From the NCBI GenBank assembly GCA_028292265.1, contig JAQGMR010000001.1:1-64000 (forward strand): 64,000 nucleotides of DNA, in the 5' to 3' direction. The stretch is from Herminiimonas sp. (lineage in GTDB: Bacteria; Pseudomonadota; Gammaproteobacteria; Burkholderiales; Burkholderiaceae_D). Position numbers and translations under genes: made by a program. A model generated the notes under the pieces. That model searched no databases, was not told the DNA's origin, and saw nothing but the letters and a program-made list of their open reading frames with translations. Position 1 is the first letter of the stretch, and every line of letters starts with the position of its first letter. Positions 51,905 to 60,931 of the stretch are shown here, in pieces.

Positions 51905-52948
51905 TTAGCTTACCGCCTCGCCCGGCACAAACGCATCGCAGTGGAAGTCATCCGGGTCCAGGCCACACTCCCGCGTGAAGTCAAGGCGGGCGGCGTTGAT
52001 CATGGCTGGCACGCCGCAGGCATAAACTTCATGCCCCGCCAGAGAGGGGAAATCCTGCATCACTGCCTTGTGCACCAGGCCGCTCCGGACGCCCTCCACC
52101 ACTTCCTCCGATAAAACAGGAACGAAGCGAAACAGCGCGTGTTGCTGTGCCCATTTTTCAGGCAAGTCCTTCATGTACAGGTCTTGCAGCATGCGCCCGC
52201 CCCAGTAGAGCGCCATCGGGCGCGTCGGCGTGCCGCGCCGGAACAGGTCTTCCAGAATTGACTTGATCGGTGCGAACCCGGTGCCGCTGGCAATAAGGAC
52301 CGCCGGCCGCGCGTGGGCCAAATTTTGCGCGCCCTCGACCGCCGCATCTTCCTGTATGCGGAAATCGCCGAAGGGCAATTCTACTTTCAGCTTGTCGCCA
52401 ACCGCTGCCTGCGAAGCAAGCCAACCAGAAAACTTCCCCTCCTTCATGTGCCGCACGTGCAGCATCGCGCCATCGCTTTGCTGCGGCGGATTAGCCATGG
52501 AAAAGCTGCGTCGGCTGCCATCGTCCAGCAGCACATGCAAGTATTGGCCTGCCTTGAATTTCACGCGTACACCGGCTGGAAAGCGCAGTTGCAGCAGCGT
52601 GATGTCTTCGGTAACACGCGTCATGCGGTAGATTTTCGCTTCAACGGTCTTGCGTGCATTTGGGTCGATGCGCTCGATCGAATGCACGGCAATGTCGATA
52701 TCGGACTGCGGCCTGGCTTGGCAAAACAACGCGTGGCCCGAAGCCAGCTCTTCCGGCGTAAGCGCCTCGCCGGCACCGGCGTTGTGCAGGCTGCCGGACA
52801 GCACCTTGCCCTTGCAGCTTCCACAAATGCCGCTGCGGCAGGAATAGGGCAACTCGTAGCCAGCCGCTTTGGCGGCCTGCAACACGGTGTCGCCTTCCAC
52901 GCAGTCGAACTGGATATCGGTTTGGGCGACGCGAATAGTGTGGTTCAT
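51905..52948 (-). CDS. tphA1: Terephthalate 1,2-dioxygenase reductase-like component (TphA1-like)
   Basis: A 347-residue oxygenase reductase. An N-terminal plant-type 2Fe-2S ferredoxin domain has Cys37, Cys42, Cys45 and Cys76 (YSCRSGICGSCKG ... LFCQARP), followed by a ferredoxin-NADP reductase-type FAD domain (RSFSMANPP) and an NAD-binding domain (LIASGTGFAPIKSILED, YWGGRMLQDLY, YACGVPAMI). It passes electrons from NAD(P)H via FAD and the ferredoxin domain to the Rieske oxygenase. ATG 52948. It is last in the order oxygenase alpha, beta, dehydrogenase, reductase, which is that of tphA2A3BA1 in Comamonas. Confidence 0.85.
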   Translation of the reverse strand: MNHTIRVAQTDIQFDCVEGDTVLQAAKAAGYELPYSCRSGICGSCKGKVLSGSLHNAGAGEALTPEELASGHALFCQARPQSDIDIAVHSIERIDPNARKTVEAKIYRMTRVTEDITLLQLRFPAGVRVKFKAGQYLHVLLDDGSRRSFSMANPPQQSDGAMLHVRHMKEGKFSGWLASQAAVGDKLKVELPFGDFRIQEDAAVEGAQNLAHARPAVLIASGTGFAPIKSILEDLFRRGTPTRPMALYWGGRMLQDLYMKDLPEKWAQQHALFRFVPVLSEEVVEGVRSGLVHKAVMQDFPSLAGHEVYACGVPAMINAARLDFTRECGLDPDDFHCDAFVPGEAVS

Positions 52949-52986
52949 GGCTGCAGTCGCTGACGAAACGGACGACTTCTGGAAGT

Positions 52987-54075
52987 TTAGCGCTCGATCG
53001 GTCGCGCCGCATGGCCCAACAGCGCGATAGTCTCTATTACGGACACCGGATCGGCCAGGTCGCGTCCGGCAATGTCGAATGCGCAGCCGTGGCCCACGCT
53101 GCTGAACAAAACGTCGGTGCCGATGGTTAGCGCGCTGGCACGCAGCGGGCTGAGCAGCTTGATTGGAATATGACCCTGATCGTGGAATATGGCGAGGTAG
53201 ACATCGCATCGACGCTGGCCGAGCAAAAGGTCGGCGCCGACCGGACCTTCGACTGTCACGCCCGCAGCGCGCAGCAGTTGCGCGGCGGGCCCGGTAATGC
53301 GTTCGTCTTCGTCGCCAAACAGCCCGCCTTCGCCTGCGTGTGGATTGATGCCGAACAGTCCCAGGCGCGGCGCGGCCACGCCCAGTCGACGTGTCGCTTC
53401 CACCGCGGCCAGCCCGGCGTTGACCACCAGTTCAGGCGTGAGCCGCCCGAGCGCGCAGGCGACGCTTTCGTGCAGCGTTACATGCGCGATCCGCAGGCCG
53501 TTTGCGACCAGCATCAGGAATACCCGCTCGGCGGGCGTGCCGGTCAGTTCCGCCACCAGGGGCGGATAGCCAGAGAATGCGATGCCGGCATTGTTGATGG
53601 CGGTTTCGGAATGGGGACATCCCACCACTGCCTGAACCATGCCGCGGCGGGCAAGGTCGACTGCGGCGCCTGCATAGGCGATCGTGGCCTTGCCGGCGCG
53701 CGCATCGAGCGTGCCAGGACGAAATGCATCAGCCGCCAGGGCCGCAACCGGCCACACAAGGAGGGCCGGGCGGGCATGATCAATCGTTTCCCATGAGCTC
53801 GCGGCGTCGAGGTATTCAAGCGGCAGGCCAGCGCCGTGCTTGGCCGCGTAATGCGCAATAACATGGGCATCCCCGACCAGCACCGTTCGCACCCGGTCAC
53901 GTTGGTTGCGAGCCTGCTTTTCAACCTGGTTTTCAAGCTGATTGTCGAGCTGCCTCTCACCCTGCACCGCAGCCTTCACGGCAATTTCAGGTCCAATGCC
54001 GTTCGGGTCTCCAATGGCGATCGCTATGCCGACCGGCATGGAAAGGGACGCGTGCGCCGCGGTCGCCGAAACCAT
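52987..54075 (-). CDS. tphB: PdxA-family dihydrodiol dehydrogenase (TphB-like)
   Basis: A 362-residue protein of the PdxA family (4-hydroxythreonine-4-phosphate dehydrogenase fold). Blocks: IAIAIGDPNGIGPEIAVKAA, CPHSETAINNAGIAFSGYPP, GINPHAGEGGLFGDED, FHDQGHIPIKLL. In terephthalate pathways the PdxA homologue TphB oxidises and decarboxylates the cis-dihydrodiol to protocatechuate, and its place between oxygenase beta and reductase argues for that role rather than vitamin B6 synthesis. Odd: a charged 20-residue Gln/Asn/Glu-rich insertion (about 53-73, QLDNQLENQVEKQARNQRDR) after the first block. ATG 54075 lies 2 bases after the beta-subunit stop. Confidence 0.78.
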   Translation of the reverse strand: MVSATAAHASLSMPVGIAIAIGDPNGIGPEIAVKAAVQGERQLDNQLENQVEKQARNQRDRVRTVLVGDAHVIAHYAAKHGAGLPLEYLDAASSWETIDHARPALLVWPVAALAADAFRPGTLDARAGKATIAYAGAAVDLARRGMVQAVVGCPHSETAINNAGIAFSGYPPLVAELTGTPAERVFLMLVANGLRIAHVTLHESVACALGRLTPELVVNAGLAAVEATRRLGVAAPRLGLFGINPHAGEGGLFGDEDERITGPAAQLLRAAGVTVEGPVGADLLLGQRRCDVYLAIFHDQGHIPIKLLSPLRASALTIGTDVLFSSVGHGCAFDIAGRDLADPVSVIETIALLGHAARPIER

Positions 54076-54077
54076 GC

Positions 54078-54554
54078 TCAAAGCGGAATCGCCAGCAGCG
54101 TATCGATGCTGCTGCTGTCGCATACGACGACACGCTCGACAAAGCGCGCTTGCCCAGAAACGTCCGGAGCGACGACGTCGATATATTTACCCGTAACGAA
54201 CAGCGTTGTCTCACCGCGGCGAACGATACGGGCTACCAGGAACGGCGTTTCCGACACGGTCCCCCGCGCCTCCTGCGCAAGTATGGTTGGCACACTGAGG
54301 ATGTGACGATAGCGCTGCCGCTCGTAGATGTTTGCTTCACGCAGGGCAGTCACCCGGTCCTGCAGCATACCGCGGCTGTCGGCATAGACCAGGCCGGCCT
54401 GCATTCCCTGCCGGTAGTTTTCGGCCGTCGTTATCTTGTAAAGACAGTCCTCAAGGAAGAAATCCGGCCATGCTTCCAGCTGGTCTTCGTCGATGCAGCG
54501 CGCATAAGCTGCGTTGAGCGCGATCAGTGCTTCGTATCCGGTATCCATCGCCAT
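54078..54554 (-). CDS. tphA3: Ring-hydroxylating dioxygenase beta subunit (TphA3-like)
   Basis: A 158-residue small subunit with the cone-shaped SnoaL-like fold typical of the beta subunits. Phrases such as RVTALREANIYERQRYRHIL and the end VCDSSSIDTLLAIPL are as I remember from the terephthalate dioxygenase small subunit TphA3, so the assignment is specific rather than general. It packs with the alpha subunit into an alpha3beta3 enzyme. ATG 54554 is chosen (ATG 54548 or GTG 54560 are possible). The alpha-subunit stop codon lies at 54557-54559, immediately before this start. Confidence 0.83.
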   Translation of the reverse strand: MAMDTGYEALIALNAAYARCIDEDQLEAWPDFFLEDCLYKITTAENYRQGMQAGLVYADSRGMLQDRVTALREANIYERQRYRHILSVPTILAQEARGTVSETPFLVARIVRRGETTLFVTGKYIDVVAPDVSGQARFVERVVVCDSSSIDTLLAIPL

Positions 54555-54556
54555 GA

Positions 54557-55843
54557 TCACAGTCCCATGTAGCCGCGCCAGGCTTTCCAGAAGCCCCGCA
54601 CGGACGCTTCGGTGGCACGATAACTTACGCTTTCGACCGCCACGCCACCCATCTGCACGATGCCCTTCTCCTCACCAGCACAGGCCACGCCGCGTTGTAC
54701 GAACCCGCCCACCGCGCCGTCTTCCATCGACACGAAACCAGAGGCACCAATCAGGTTGGCCTGCTTCAGGCGCATCTTCAGCAACTCGGGCGTGTCGTCC
54801 TCAAAGCCGATGTAGGTCCAGTTCAGTTCGGTGGTTTCCTGCCCCTTGGGCAAAACCTGACGCACCGCGAGACTGTTCTGTATCTGCTGCAGCACGAAGC
54901 CCGGGAACACCGACAGGATTTGCAGCGTAACGCCATCACCGAATTCGTCGATGCCGTCGAGCAGGGACGGGTCGACCAGCCGATAACCTTCCTTTTCCGA
55001 GCGCAGCTTTTCGGAGCTGTAATCGTTTTTAAGTTCAGCCGCCTTGGCGGCCGCGTCCTTCGCGGCCTCTGCCTTGTCGATCGCCGAAAAACTCACATGA
55101 TGTGCGCCGCTTTCGCTGACGATCACGCCGCCGCGCTGCGACAGACGGTTGAGTCGGAACGTTGTGAAGAACACGTGCAGGAGGCTGGCATGGTAGCTGT
55201 CCTTTACGTTCTCGATGTACAGCTTCCAGTTGTTGGGCAGCTTCTGCGTGAAGCGGCCAATGACCTTGACCGGCTTGTGCAATACCCGCTCCATGCGCTG
55301 CAGTATTTCATCGCCGAGATATTCCTCGATCGACGGCACGTCGTCGTCCAGGCTGCCGAAAACCAGTCCGCTCACGGTTGCCACCCGAAGCTTGCGGGGA
55401 CCGTGCTGATCCATGCAGAACGAGGCGGGCATGCCGCCCTGCCCATTCACGCCGTTCTGGAATGCCACGCCCTTCAAGTTCCCTTCGAGGTCGTAACGCC
55501 AGGCGTGGTAGACGCAGGCGAATTCCTCGGCATTGCCGCCGTCGTCCAGCGCAATCAGCGCGCCGCGATGGGCGCAGCGGTTTTCAAAAGCGTAGATTTC
55601 TTCATCCGGCCCGCGCACCACGATCACCGGCATTTCGCCAAGGAAGGTGGTACGAAAATCTCCCTTCTTCGGCAACTCGGCTGCAAGGCACAGATAGTTC
55701 CAGGTGGGCCCGCCGAAGACCTTGCTTTGCTCAGCCTGACGTACTTCTGCATTCTGATAGACCCAGTACGGAATGCGGCTGATGTCGTCGGTCCACTGCG
55801 GCATGGGGCGCTCGCGCAGATCGTGCAATGTTTCGGTGCTCAT
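54557..55843 (-). CDS. tphA2: Ring-hydroxylating dioxygenase alpha subunit (TphA2-like)
   Basis: A 428-residue Rieske oxygenase large subunit. Rieske ligands Cys90-x-His92 (CAHRGA) and Cys110-x2-His113 (CVYHAW); mononuclear iron His218 and His223 in [13 protein letters not shown], bridging Asp215, and probably Asp375. The sequence follows terephthalate 1,2-dioxygenase ([61 protein letters not shown]) as I recall it, but has an extra Ala/Lys-rich stretch of about 20 residues (258-282). It would dihydroxylate an aromatic dicarboxylate, terephthalate or a close analogue. It is the first gene of the operon, transcribed from the promoter at 55917-55945. Confidence 0.85.
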   Translation of the reverse strand: MSTETLHDLRERPMPQWTDDISRIPYWVYQNAEVRQAEQSKVFGGPTWNYLCLAAELPKKGDFRTTFLGEMPVIVVRGPDEEIYAFENRCAHRGALIALDDGGNAEEFACVYHAWRYDLEGNLKGVAFQNGVNGQGGMPASFCMDQHGPRKLRVATVSGLVFGSLDDDVPSIEEYLGDEILQRMERVLHKPVKVIGRFTQKLPNNWKLYIENVKDSYHASLLHVFFTTFRLNRLSQRGGVIVSESGAHHVSFSAIDKAEAAKDAAAKAAELKNDYSSEKLRSEKEGYRLVDPSLLDGIDEFGDGVTLQILSVFPGFVLQQIQNSLAVRQVLPKGQETTELNWTYIGFEDDTPELLKMRLKQANLIGASGFVSMEDGAVGGFVQRGVACAGEEKGIVQMGGVAVESVSYRATEASVRGFWKAWRGYMGL

Positions 55844-55916
55844 GGGCGATTTGATTTGGGCGGGGAGTGGGAGGGACGGGCCGCCTCAACGGCGCGTCGG
55901 CTTTGGGCTTGGGGCA

Positions 55917-55976
55917 AGTGTAGGAACACGCCTCTGCAGCGTCAATCAAACGCCCCGCATTGTTCGGATTGCGAAC
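55917..55976 (-). promoter_or_regulatory. IclR-type operator and sigma70 promoter for the dioxygenase operon
   Basis: Read on the minus strand: GTTCGCAATCCGAAC (plus 55962-55976), 16 bp, TTGACG (55940-55945), 17 bp, TACACT (55917-55922). Predicted transcript start near 55910, about 67 bases before the alpha-subunit ATG. Operator sequence, orientation and both spacings equal those at 50521-50580. Confidence 0.78.
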
Positions 55977-56197
55977 TGGTGCCGCGTAACTGTGCCGGGC
56001 CGGCCGCTACAACTTCCTGGCGTTCATAAAAAAGGGAAGGGCACTGTGACGAAAAGCTCGGTATCGTCTGAAGCGCAGTCACGCAAGCTGGGAACCTGGA
56101 CGCGCGCAGTTACGCTCGATTCTGATTGCTGCAAGGACCAGTGCACGGTGGCGCGGCGTCGGCGGCCGGCACTGAACTACGCTCCGCCGGATGACCA

Positions 56198-57448
56198 TCA
56201 GACTACGGCAACTGGATGCGGCACCAATTTTCTGGTGCGCATATACAACCACGAAACTATGCAAAGATTAAGCAGATTCCATCCAATGCCGTTAATGAAT
56301 GCCGCTTGATACGACCCGGTGACATCGAATATCTTCCCTGAGAGCCAGCCTCCGAGGGCCATCCCGATTAGCGTTCCAAATATTACAGTCCCGACTCTCG
56401 CGCCCGCTTCTTCAGCGGGAAAATGCTCGCGGACGATAATGGCGTAAGAAGGCACGATGCCTCCCTGAAAAAGGCCGAACAAGGCCGAGATGAGGTATAG
56501 GGAGACGAGTCCGTCGAATGGCAGAAACAAAAACAGCGCCAGGCATTGCAACGCCGAGCCGAGGATGAGCGTGCGCAGTCCACCGATATGGTCACAAATC
56601 CAGCCCGAAGCGAGACGGCTCACAATGCCGAACCCGAGCATCAGCGACAACATCGTGGCACCGCGTGCCGCGCCAAATCCCAGGTCGCTGCAATAGGCAA
56701 CGATATGAACCTGCGGCATGGCCATTGCGACGCAACACCCTGCTCCTGCTATGGAAAGTAGCAGTTGCGCATGCCCTGGGCTTAGATTGAATGGCCGCGA
56801 ACCAGAACGAAGCGTTGCCGCGGCAGACGCATCGACAGGTGTACTCACTATGGGAGGTCGCAGGCGCAATCGCGTGCTGAGCAGGGCCATCCCGACGCTG
56901 CAAACGAGCCCAAGCGCCACATAAGTTGGTCTCCATCCATAGTGTTCGATGCCCCATTGCGCCAATGGCGGCCAGACTGCGCCCGCCAGATAATTGCCAC
57001 TTGCGCAGATAGCCACGGCAATGCCGCGGCGCTTGTTCCACCACAGGGCAGTGTCAGCGATCATTGGCACGAATGAACTGCCGATGCCAAATATCCCTAT
57101 TAGCAAACCGTGCGCCAGTGCGAACACGTAGATGTTGGGAGATAGCGCACAAAGGATATAGCCCAGGACCACACCGATTGAACCCAGGAGCAGCACGCGC
57201 GACACGCCGTAGCGGTCGGCCCAGCGTCCGCAGAATATGCCGCCAAGTCCTAGTCCAATCATCGTCAACGTATAAGGCAGCGAGGCACTGGCGCGGTTAA
57301 TACCGAATTCCTGCTGGATTGCCGGCAGAACCACCGACAACACATACATGCCGCTACTACCAAAACTAACTATCCCCAAGGTGGCAAGCAAGCGCCAGGC
57401 GGCGTAGGGGGAATCAATCAGGTCGTTGGCTGCAGTCGTGGGTTTCAT
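56198..57448 (-). CDS. MFS transporter (oxalate/formate or monocarboxylate type)
   Basis: A 416-residue MFS permease with 12 helices. GRWADRYGVSRVLLLGSIG is the loop 2-3 signature, and the SIAGAGCCVAMAMPQVHIVAYCSDLGFGAARGATMLSL region is characteristic of the OFA/MCT-like branch that carries organic acids. The substrate is probably a carboxylate metabolised by the neighbouring cluster, or an aromatic acid. It is divergent from the LysR gene, so may be one of its targets. There is a 354-bp gap to the dioxygenase alpha gene. Confidence 0.82.
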   Translation of the reverse strand: MKPTTAANDLIDSPYAAWRLLATLGIVSFGSSGMYVLSVVLPAIQQEFGINRASASLPYTLTMIGLGLGGIFCGRWADRYGVSRVLLLGSIGVVLGYILCALSPNIYVFALAHGLLIGIFGIGSSFVPMIADTALWWNKRRGIAVAICASGNYLAGAVWPPLAQWGIEHYGWRPTYVALGLVCSVGMALLSTRLRLRPPIVSTPVDASAAATLRSGSRPFNLSPGHAQLLLSIAGAGCCVAMAMPQVHIVAYCSDLGFGAARGATMLSLMLGFGIVSRLASGWICDHIGGLRTLILGSALQCLALFLFLPFDGLVSLYLISALFGLFQGGIVPSYAIIVREHFPAEEAGARVGTVIFGTLIGMALGGWLSGKIFDVTGSYQAAFINGIGWNLLNLCIVSWLYMRTRKLVPHPVAVV

Positions 57449-57652
57449 TGGCGCATTCTAATTCGGTTGAGGCATCGAAGGGACATCGATATATACCGAC
57501 TGGCTGGACACCAGACGCACAAGCATGGCATCGCGCCTCTATCGCCGAAGATTCCGGAGGCGTGAGGACAGGTACAGGTCGGCGGAGTAATGCGTTAGGA
57601 TGTCCGCGAATTGAACCCGACGAAGTTTGGCCCATTAACCAAGTACGCTTCG

Positions 57653-58552
57653 ATGCACTTTGATCTCGCTGATCTCCGACTATTCGTAAGTATCGCTGAG
57701 GCCGGTACGCTCACCCTCGGTGCGCGCCGTGCGTTCTTGTCGCCCGCCGCCGGCAGCGCGAGACTCAAGTCGCTCGAGAAGCAGATCGGCCAACAGCTTC
57801 TATACCGGGGCAATCAAGGCGTGGCGCTCACGCTGGCCGGCGACAAGCTGCTGCGCCATGCGCGCATAATTTTGCGCCAGGTTGAACACGCCAAGAGCGA
57901 CTTTTCGGATAGCTTGAACGACCTTTCGGGCCATATCCGCATCTTCGCCAATACGACGGCAGTGACCGAATTCATGCCTGAGGTCCTCGGCCGTTTCATG
58001 TCGGATCGCCCGCGCGTGACCGTCGAGCTGTTGGAACGGCCAGCGCGGGATGTGGTGAGGGGCGTGGCGGATGGGGCGGTTGATCTCGGCATCATTGCCG
58101 GCCCCACACCGATCGAGCAACTTCAAGCCATCCCGTTCAGTACCGATCGGATGGTCCTTGTTACGCCTCTCGATCACCCTCTCGCCCACGAGGGCGCAAT
58201 CGCGTTCTCCGAAACCCTGCCATATGAACATGTGACCCTGCATGAGGGAAGCTCGCTCAACTCCTTCTTGCAGGAGATCGTCGCGCAACAGGGTCGACCG
58301 CTTGTGACGCGCATACAGCTACGCAGCTTCGAGGTAATGTGCCGCATGATCGAAGCTGGAGTGGGTGTCGGCATGCTGCCGGAATCGGCGGCAATACGGT
58401 ACAGCAAGAGCATGAGGCTGACGATCCGGCCTCTCTCCGACAACTGGGCAATTCGGGAACGCAAGATTCTGGTTCGTGATCCGGACGCGCTCCCTGCCAG
58501 CGCGCAGGCATTGGTCGGCGCAATCGTTTCGCATTTCGGCGCGCCTCAGTGA
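57653..58552 (+). CDS. LysR-family transcriptional regulator
   Basis: A 299-residue LTTR: winged HTH (MHFDLADLRLFVSIAEAGTLTLGARRAFLSPAAGSARLKSLEKQIGQQLLYR) and a periplasmic-binding-like effector domain (VELLERPARDVVRGVADGAVDLGIIAG; AGVGVGMLPESAA). It lies divergent to the MFS gene and immediately upstream of the TctC receptor, MR/MLE enzyme and RraA genes, which are its likely targets. ATG 57653 starts the standard MHFDLADLRLF. Confidence 0.9.
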   Translation: MHFDLADLRLFVSIAEAGTLTLGARRAFLSPAAGSARLKSLEKQIGQQLLYRGNQGVALTLAGDKLLRHARIILRQVEHAKSDFSDSLNDLSGHIRIFANTTAVTEFMPEVLGRFMSDRPRVTVELLERPARDVVRGVADGAVDLGIIAGPTPIEQLQAIPFSTDRMVLVTPLDHPLAHEGAIAFSETLPYEHVTLHEGSSLNSFLQEIVAQQGRPLVTRIQLRSFEVMCRMIEAGVGVGMLPESAAIRYSKSMRLTIRPLSDNWAIRERKILVRDPDALPASAQALVGAIVSHFGAPQ

Positions 58553-58562
58553 TACTCCCGTC

Positions 58563-58603
58563 AACTGACGTACTGCCCAACTGACGTACTGCGCAGCTGG
58601 CGT
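58563..58603 (+). repeat. 16-bp tandem repeat upstream of the TctC receptor
   Basis: Two adjacent copies, CAACTGACGTACTGCC (58563-58578) and CAACTGACGTACTGCG (58579-58594), followed by a partial third (CAGCTGGCG). They lie between the LysR stop and the receptor gene and could be a regulatory site or simple slippage. Confidence 0.7.
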
Positions 58604-58760
58604 TCGGCAATAGCGAATGCCAGCCTTCAAAAAACTGAATTCCGTAATGCTTTCCACCGTGTGAAACTCGCCGAGCACCCGGTTCAATCCGAGGCCAAGT
58701 AACTAACCAGGAAACGGTCGCACGAGACGATCCGCTTACCACTATAAGAACGGAGACACG

Positions 58761-59735
58761 ATGAGACTTTCCCTGAAATCCTTAATTCTCGTATTCACGC
58801 TGACCGCCGGGGCAATAGCATCTGCCTTTGCGGCGGATACCACCGGTTACCCAAAGAGACCGGTGACCATCATTGTGACCATGGCGCCCGGCGGCTCGAC
58901 CGACATTGTTGGCCGGCTGCTGGCGCAACGACTGGCGGAAAGTTTCGGCCAACCGTTTATTGTCGAAAATCGGCCCGGTGCCGGAGGCAATATCGGGTCG
59001 CAGGTGGTTGCCAGAGCGCCGCATGACGGCTACACACTGATGGTTCAGCTCAGTAGCACGCAGGTTATTAACCCATCGCTGTATGCAAAGCCTGGCTTTG
59101 ATCCCATCAAGGATTTCGAACCAATTACGACCATCGTAAAGGTTCCCTATGTACTGGTTGTGCCGCCATCTTCACCGCTCCACTCGGTAAAAGATCTTCT
59201 CAATGCTGCAAAAGCGAAGCCGATGCAGTATGGCTCAGCCGGAAACGGAACACCGAACCATCTGCTTGCAGAGATGCTTGCAACAATGGAGGGCCTAAAG
59301 CTTGAGCACGTACCCTACAAAGGCGCCGCCTTTGCGACTACGGCCACCGCGTCTGGCGAAGTGCCTTTTTCTTTTGGTGCGGTACCGACCGTGATGGGCC
59401 AGGTCAAGGGGAACATGGTGCGCCCAATCGGCATCAGTTCAATCGAAAGATCGCCAGCATTACCAGACGTGCCGCCAATCGCCGACACGGTCCCCGGCTT
59501 TTCGGGCGACGCATGGGTCGGATTGTTTGCGCCAGCGGGTACACCGAAAGACATCATAGAAAAAATTTATGCTGAGGTCTTAAAGGTTTTGCGCACCACG
59601 GATTTGAAGGAGAAGCTAACCGCGCAAGGCGCAACAGTTTCGACCCTGACACCGGCGCAGTTTTCCGCGCTGATCAAGGACGACCTTGTCCAGTGGGCGA
59701 AGATCGTGAAGAGCTCGGGCGCAACGGTAAATTAA
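58761..59735 (+). CDS. Tripartite tricarboxylate transporter substrate-binding protein (Bug/TctC family)
   Basis: A 324-residue periplasmic receptor: signal peptide (LILVFTLTAGAIASAFAA), then YPKRPVTIIVTMAPGGSTDIVGRLLAQRLAESFGQPFIVENRPGAGGNIG, the Bug signature, with QYGSAGNGTPNHLLAEM as the second hallmark. Bug proteins are highly expanded in Burkholderiales and bind carboxylates of many kinds; TctA/TctB membrane parts are not adjacent. Gene order suggests delivery of the substrate of the MR/MLE enzyme that follows 28 bases later. Confidence 0.93.
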   Translation: MRLSLKSLILVFTLTAGAIASAFAADTTGYPKRPVTIIVTMAPGGSTDIVGRLLAQRLAESFGQPFIVENRPGAGGNIGSQVVARAPHDGYTLMVQLSSTQVINPSLYAKPGFDPIKDFEPITTIVKVPYVLVVPPSSPLHSVKDLLNAAKAKPMQYGSAGNGTPNHLLAEMLATMEGLKLEHVPYKGAAFATTATASGEVPFSFGAVPTVMGQVKGNMVRPIGISSIERSPALPDVPPIADTVPGFSGDAWVGLFAPAGTPKDIIEKIYAEVLKVLRTTDLKEKLTAQGATVSTLTPAQFSALIKDDLVQWAKIVKSSGATVN

Positions 59736-59763
59736 TGCGCAACCAGCGCGAACTGAACCACAT

Positions 59764-60897
59764 ATGAAAATTACGAGAATCGAGGTCTATACGCTGCGGG
59801 ACAAGAGCGCCGGCAAGCCACACTGGGTTAGCCATTTCGTCGTCCCCCACGCCAACGAGATACTCGTCCGGCTGTACACGGATGAAGGTATCGATGGGTT
59901 CGGCCTGGCGACCAGCTATACGTCCACCGACCCTATTGTGCATGCATTCAAAAGCGGCATCGACGAATTGATAGTTGGTGCCGATCCGCTAGCACCTGAG
60001 CAGATTTACCAAAAACTGTTTGCCTTGACCTGGCAGCGCATGGCGCATGAAAAGGGCTGGTCGCGCGAAGCGCTGGTTCGGATCTCGGCTGCGGTTGATA
60101 TCGCGTGCTGGGACATCATCGGGAAATACGCGAGGTTGCCGTTGTACCGCCTGCTCGGTGGCTTCCGGAGCGAGGTGCCCTACTATGTTACCTGCGCCTA
60201 TTACCAGGACGGGAAGGGGATACCGCAGCTACGCGACGAGATGCGCAAGCTATTGTCCCAGGGGCATACGCGCTTCAAGGCAAAGGTCGGCGGCTTGTCG
60301 CTTGCGGAGGACATCGAGCGACTCGAAGCGATTCGCGAAGAGATCGGCTTTGGCCACGACCTGATGGTTGACGTGAATCGGGCCTGGGATCTCGAAACGG
60401 CCACTGAGGCCGTACGGTTGCTTGAACCGCTGCGACCCCGCTGGCTGGAAGAACCCTTGCATTGGAATGACGACCGCTACGAGACCACGTTATTGGCGCA
60501 GCGCACGCATATTCCTATCAGCGGCGGCGAAAGCGAGATGACCGCCACCGGGTGCCGGGCATTCATCGACCAGCGGGCGATCCGCATCTTGCAGTTCGAC
60601 GTGACAATGATGGGTGGCTTTACCGAAGGTCGCAAGCTTTCGGCACTATGCGAATTGAACCATGTCAGTATCGCTCCACACCATGACGCATTTATCCATG
60701 CCCACATCGTTGCAGGCAGTCCTGCAGGGCTGATTGTGGAGTCGTTCCCCGACCCGGCACGCGACCCACTGCAGGCAGAGCTGTTTGAAAACCCGCCGGC
60801 AACGCGCAACGGCACGATGACGCTCAATGAAGAACCTGGTCTGGGGCTACGCTTGTCACCTGTGGCACTGAAGAAGTTTGGGGAGCGCATTCTGTGA
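59764..60897 (+). CDS. Mandelate racemase/muconate lactonizing enzyme family protein (acid-sugar dehydratase type)
   Basis: A 377-residue enolase-superfamily enzyme. Catalytic pair Lys172-x-Lys174 (RFKAKVGG), metal ligands Asp203 (VDVNRAWD), Glu229 (WLEEPLHW) and Glu256 (GGESEM), and a catalytic His in IAPHHDAF. The KxK motif plus distal His is typical of the mandelate-racemase subgroup, which abstracts a proton alpha to a carboxylate to racemise or dehydrate acid sugars. Substrate not predictable. It lies in an operon with the TctC receptor and the RraA-like gene. Confidence 0.9.
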   Translation: MKITRIEVYTLRDKSAGKPHWVSHFVVPHANEILVRLYTDEGIDGFGLATSYTSTDPIVHAFKSGIDELIVGADPLAPEQIYQKLFALTWQRMAHEKGWSREALVRISAAVDIACWDIIGKYARLPLYRLLGGFRSEVPYYVTCAYYQDGKGIPQLRDEMRKLLSQGHTRFKAKVGGLSLAEDIERLEAIREEIGFGHDLMVDVNRAWDLETATEAVRLLEPLRPRWLEEPLHWNDDRYETTLLAQRTHIPISGGESEMTATGCRAFIDQRAIRILQFDVTMMGGFTEGRKLSALCELNHVSIAPHHDAFIHAHIVAGSPAGLIVESFPDPARDPLQAELFENPPATRNGTMTLNEEPGLGLRLSPVALKKFGERIL

Positions 60898-60931
60898 AGA
60901 CCAATTGTTTATTTGCGGCCAGGAGTTTGCC

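Noticed and set aside
58602-58618. GTTCGGCAATAGCGAAT as a third IclR operator
   Set aside because: The half-sites are separated by 6 rather than 5 bases and the last base is wrong; no matching -35/-10 at the defined spacing.
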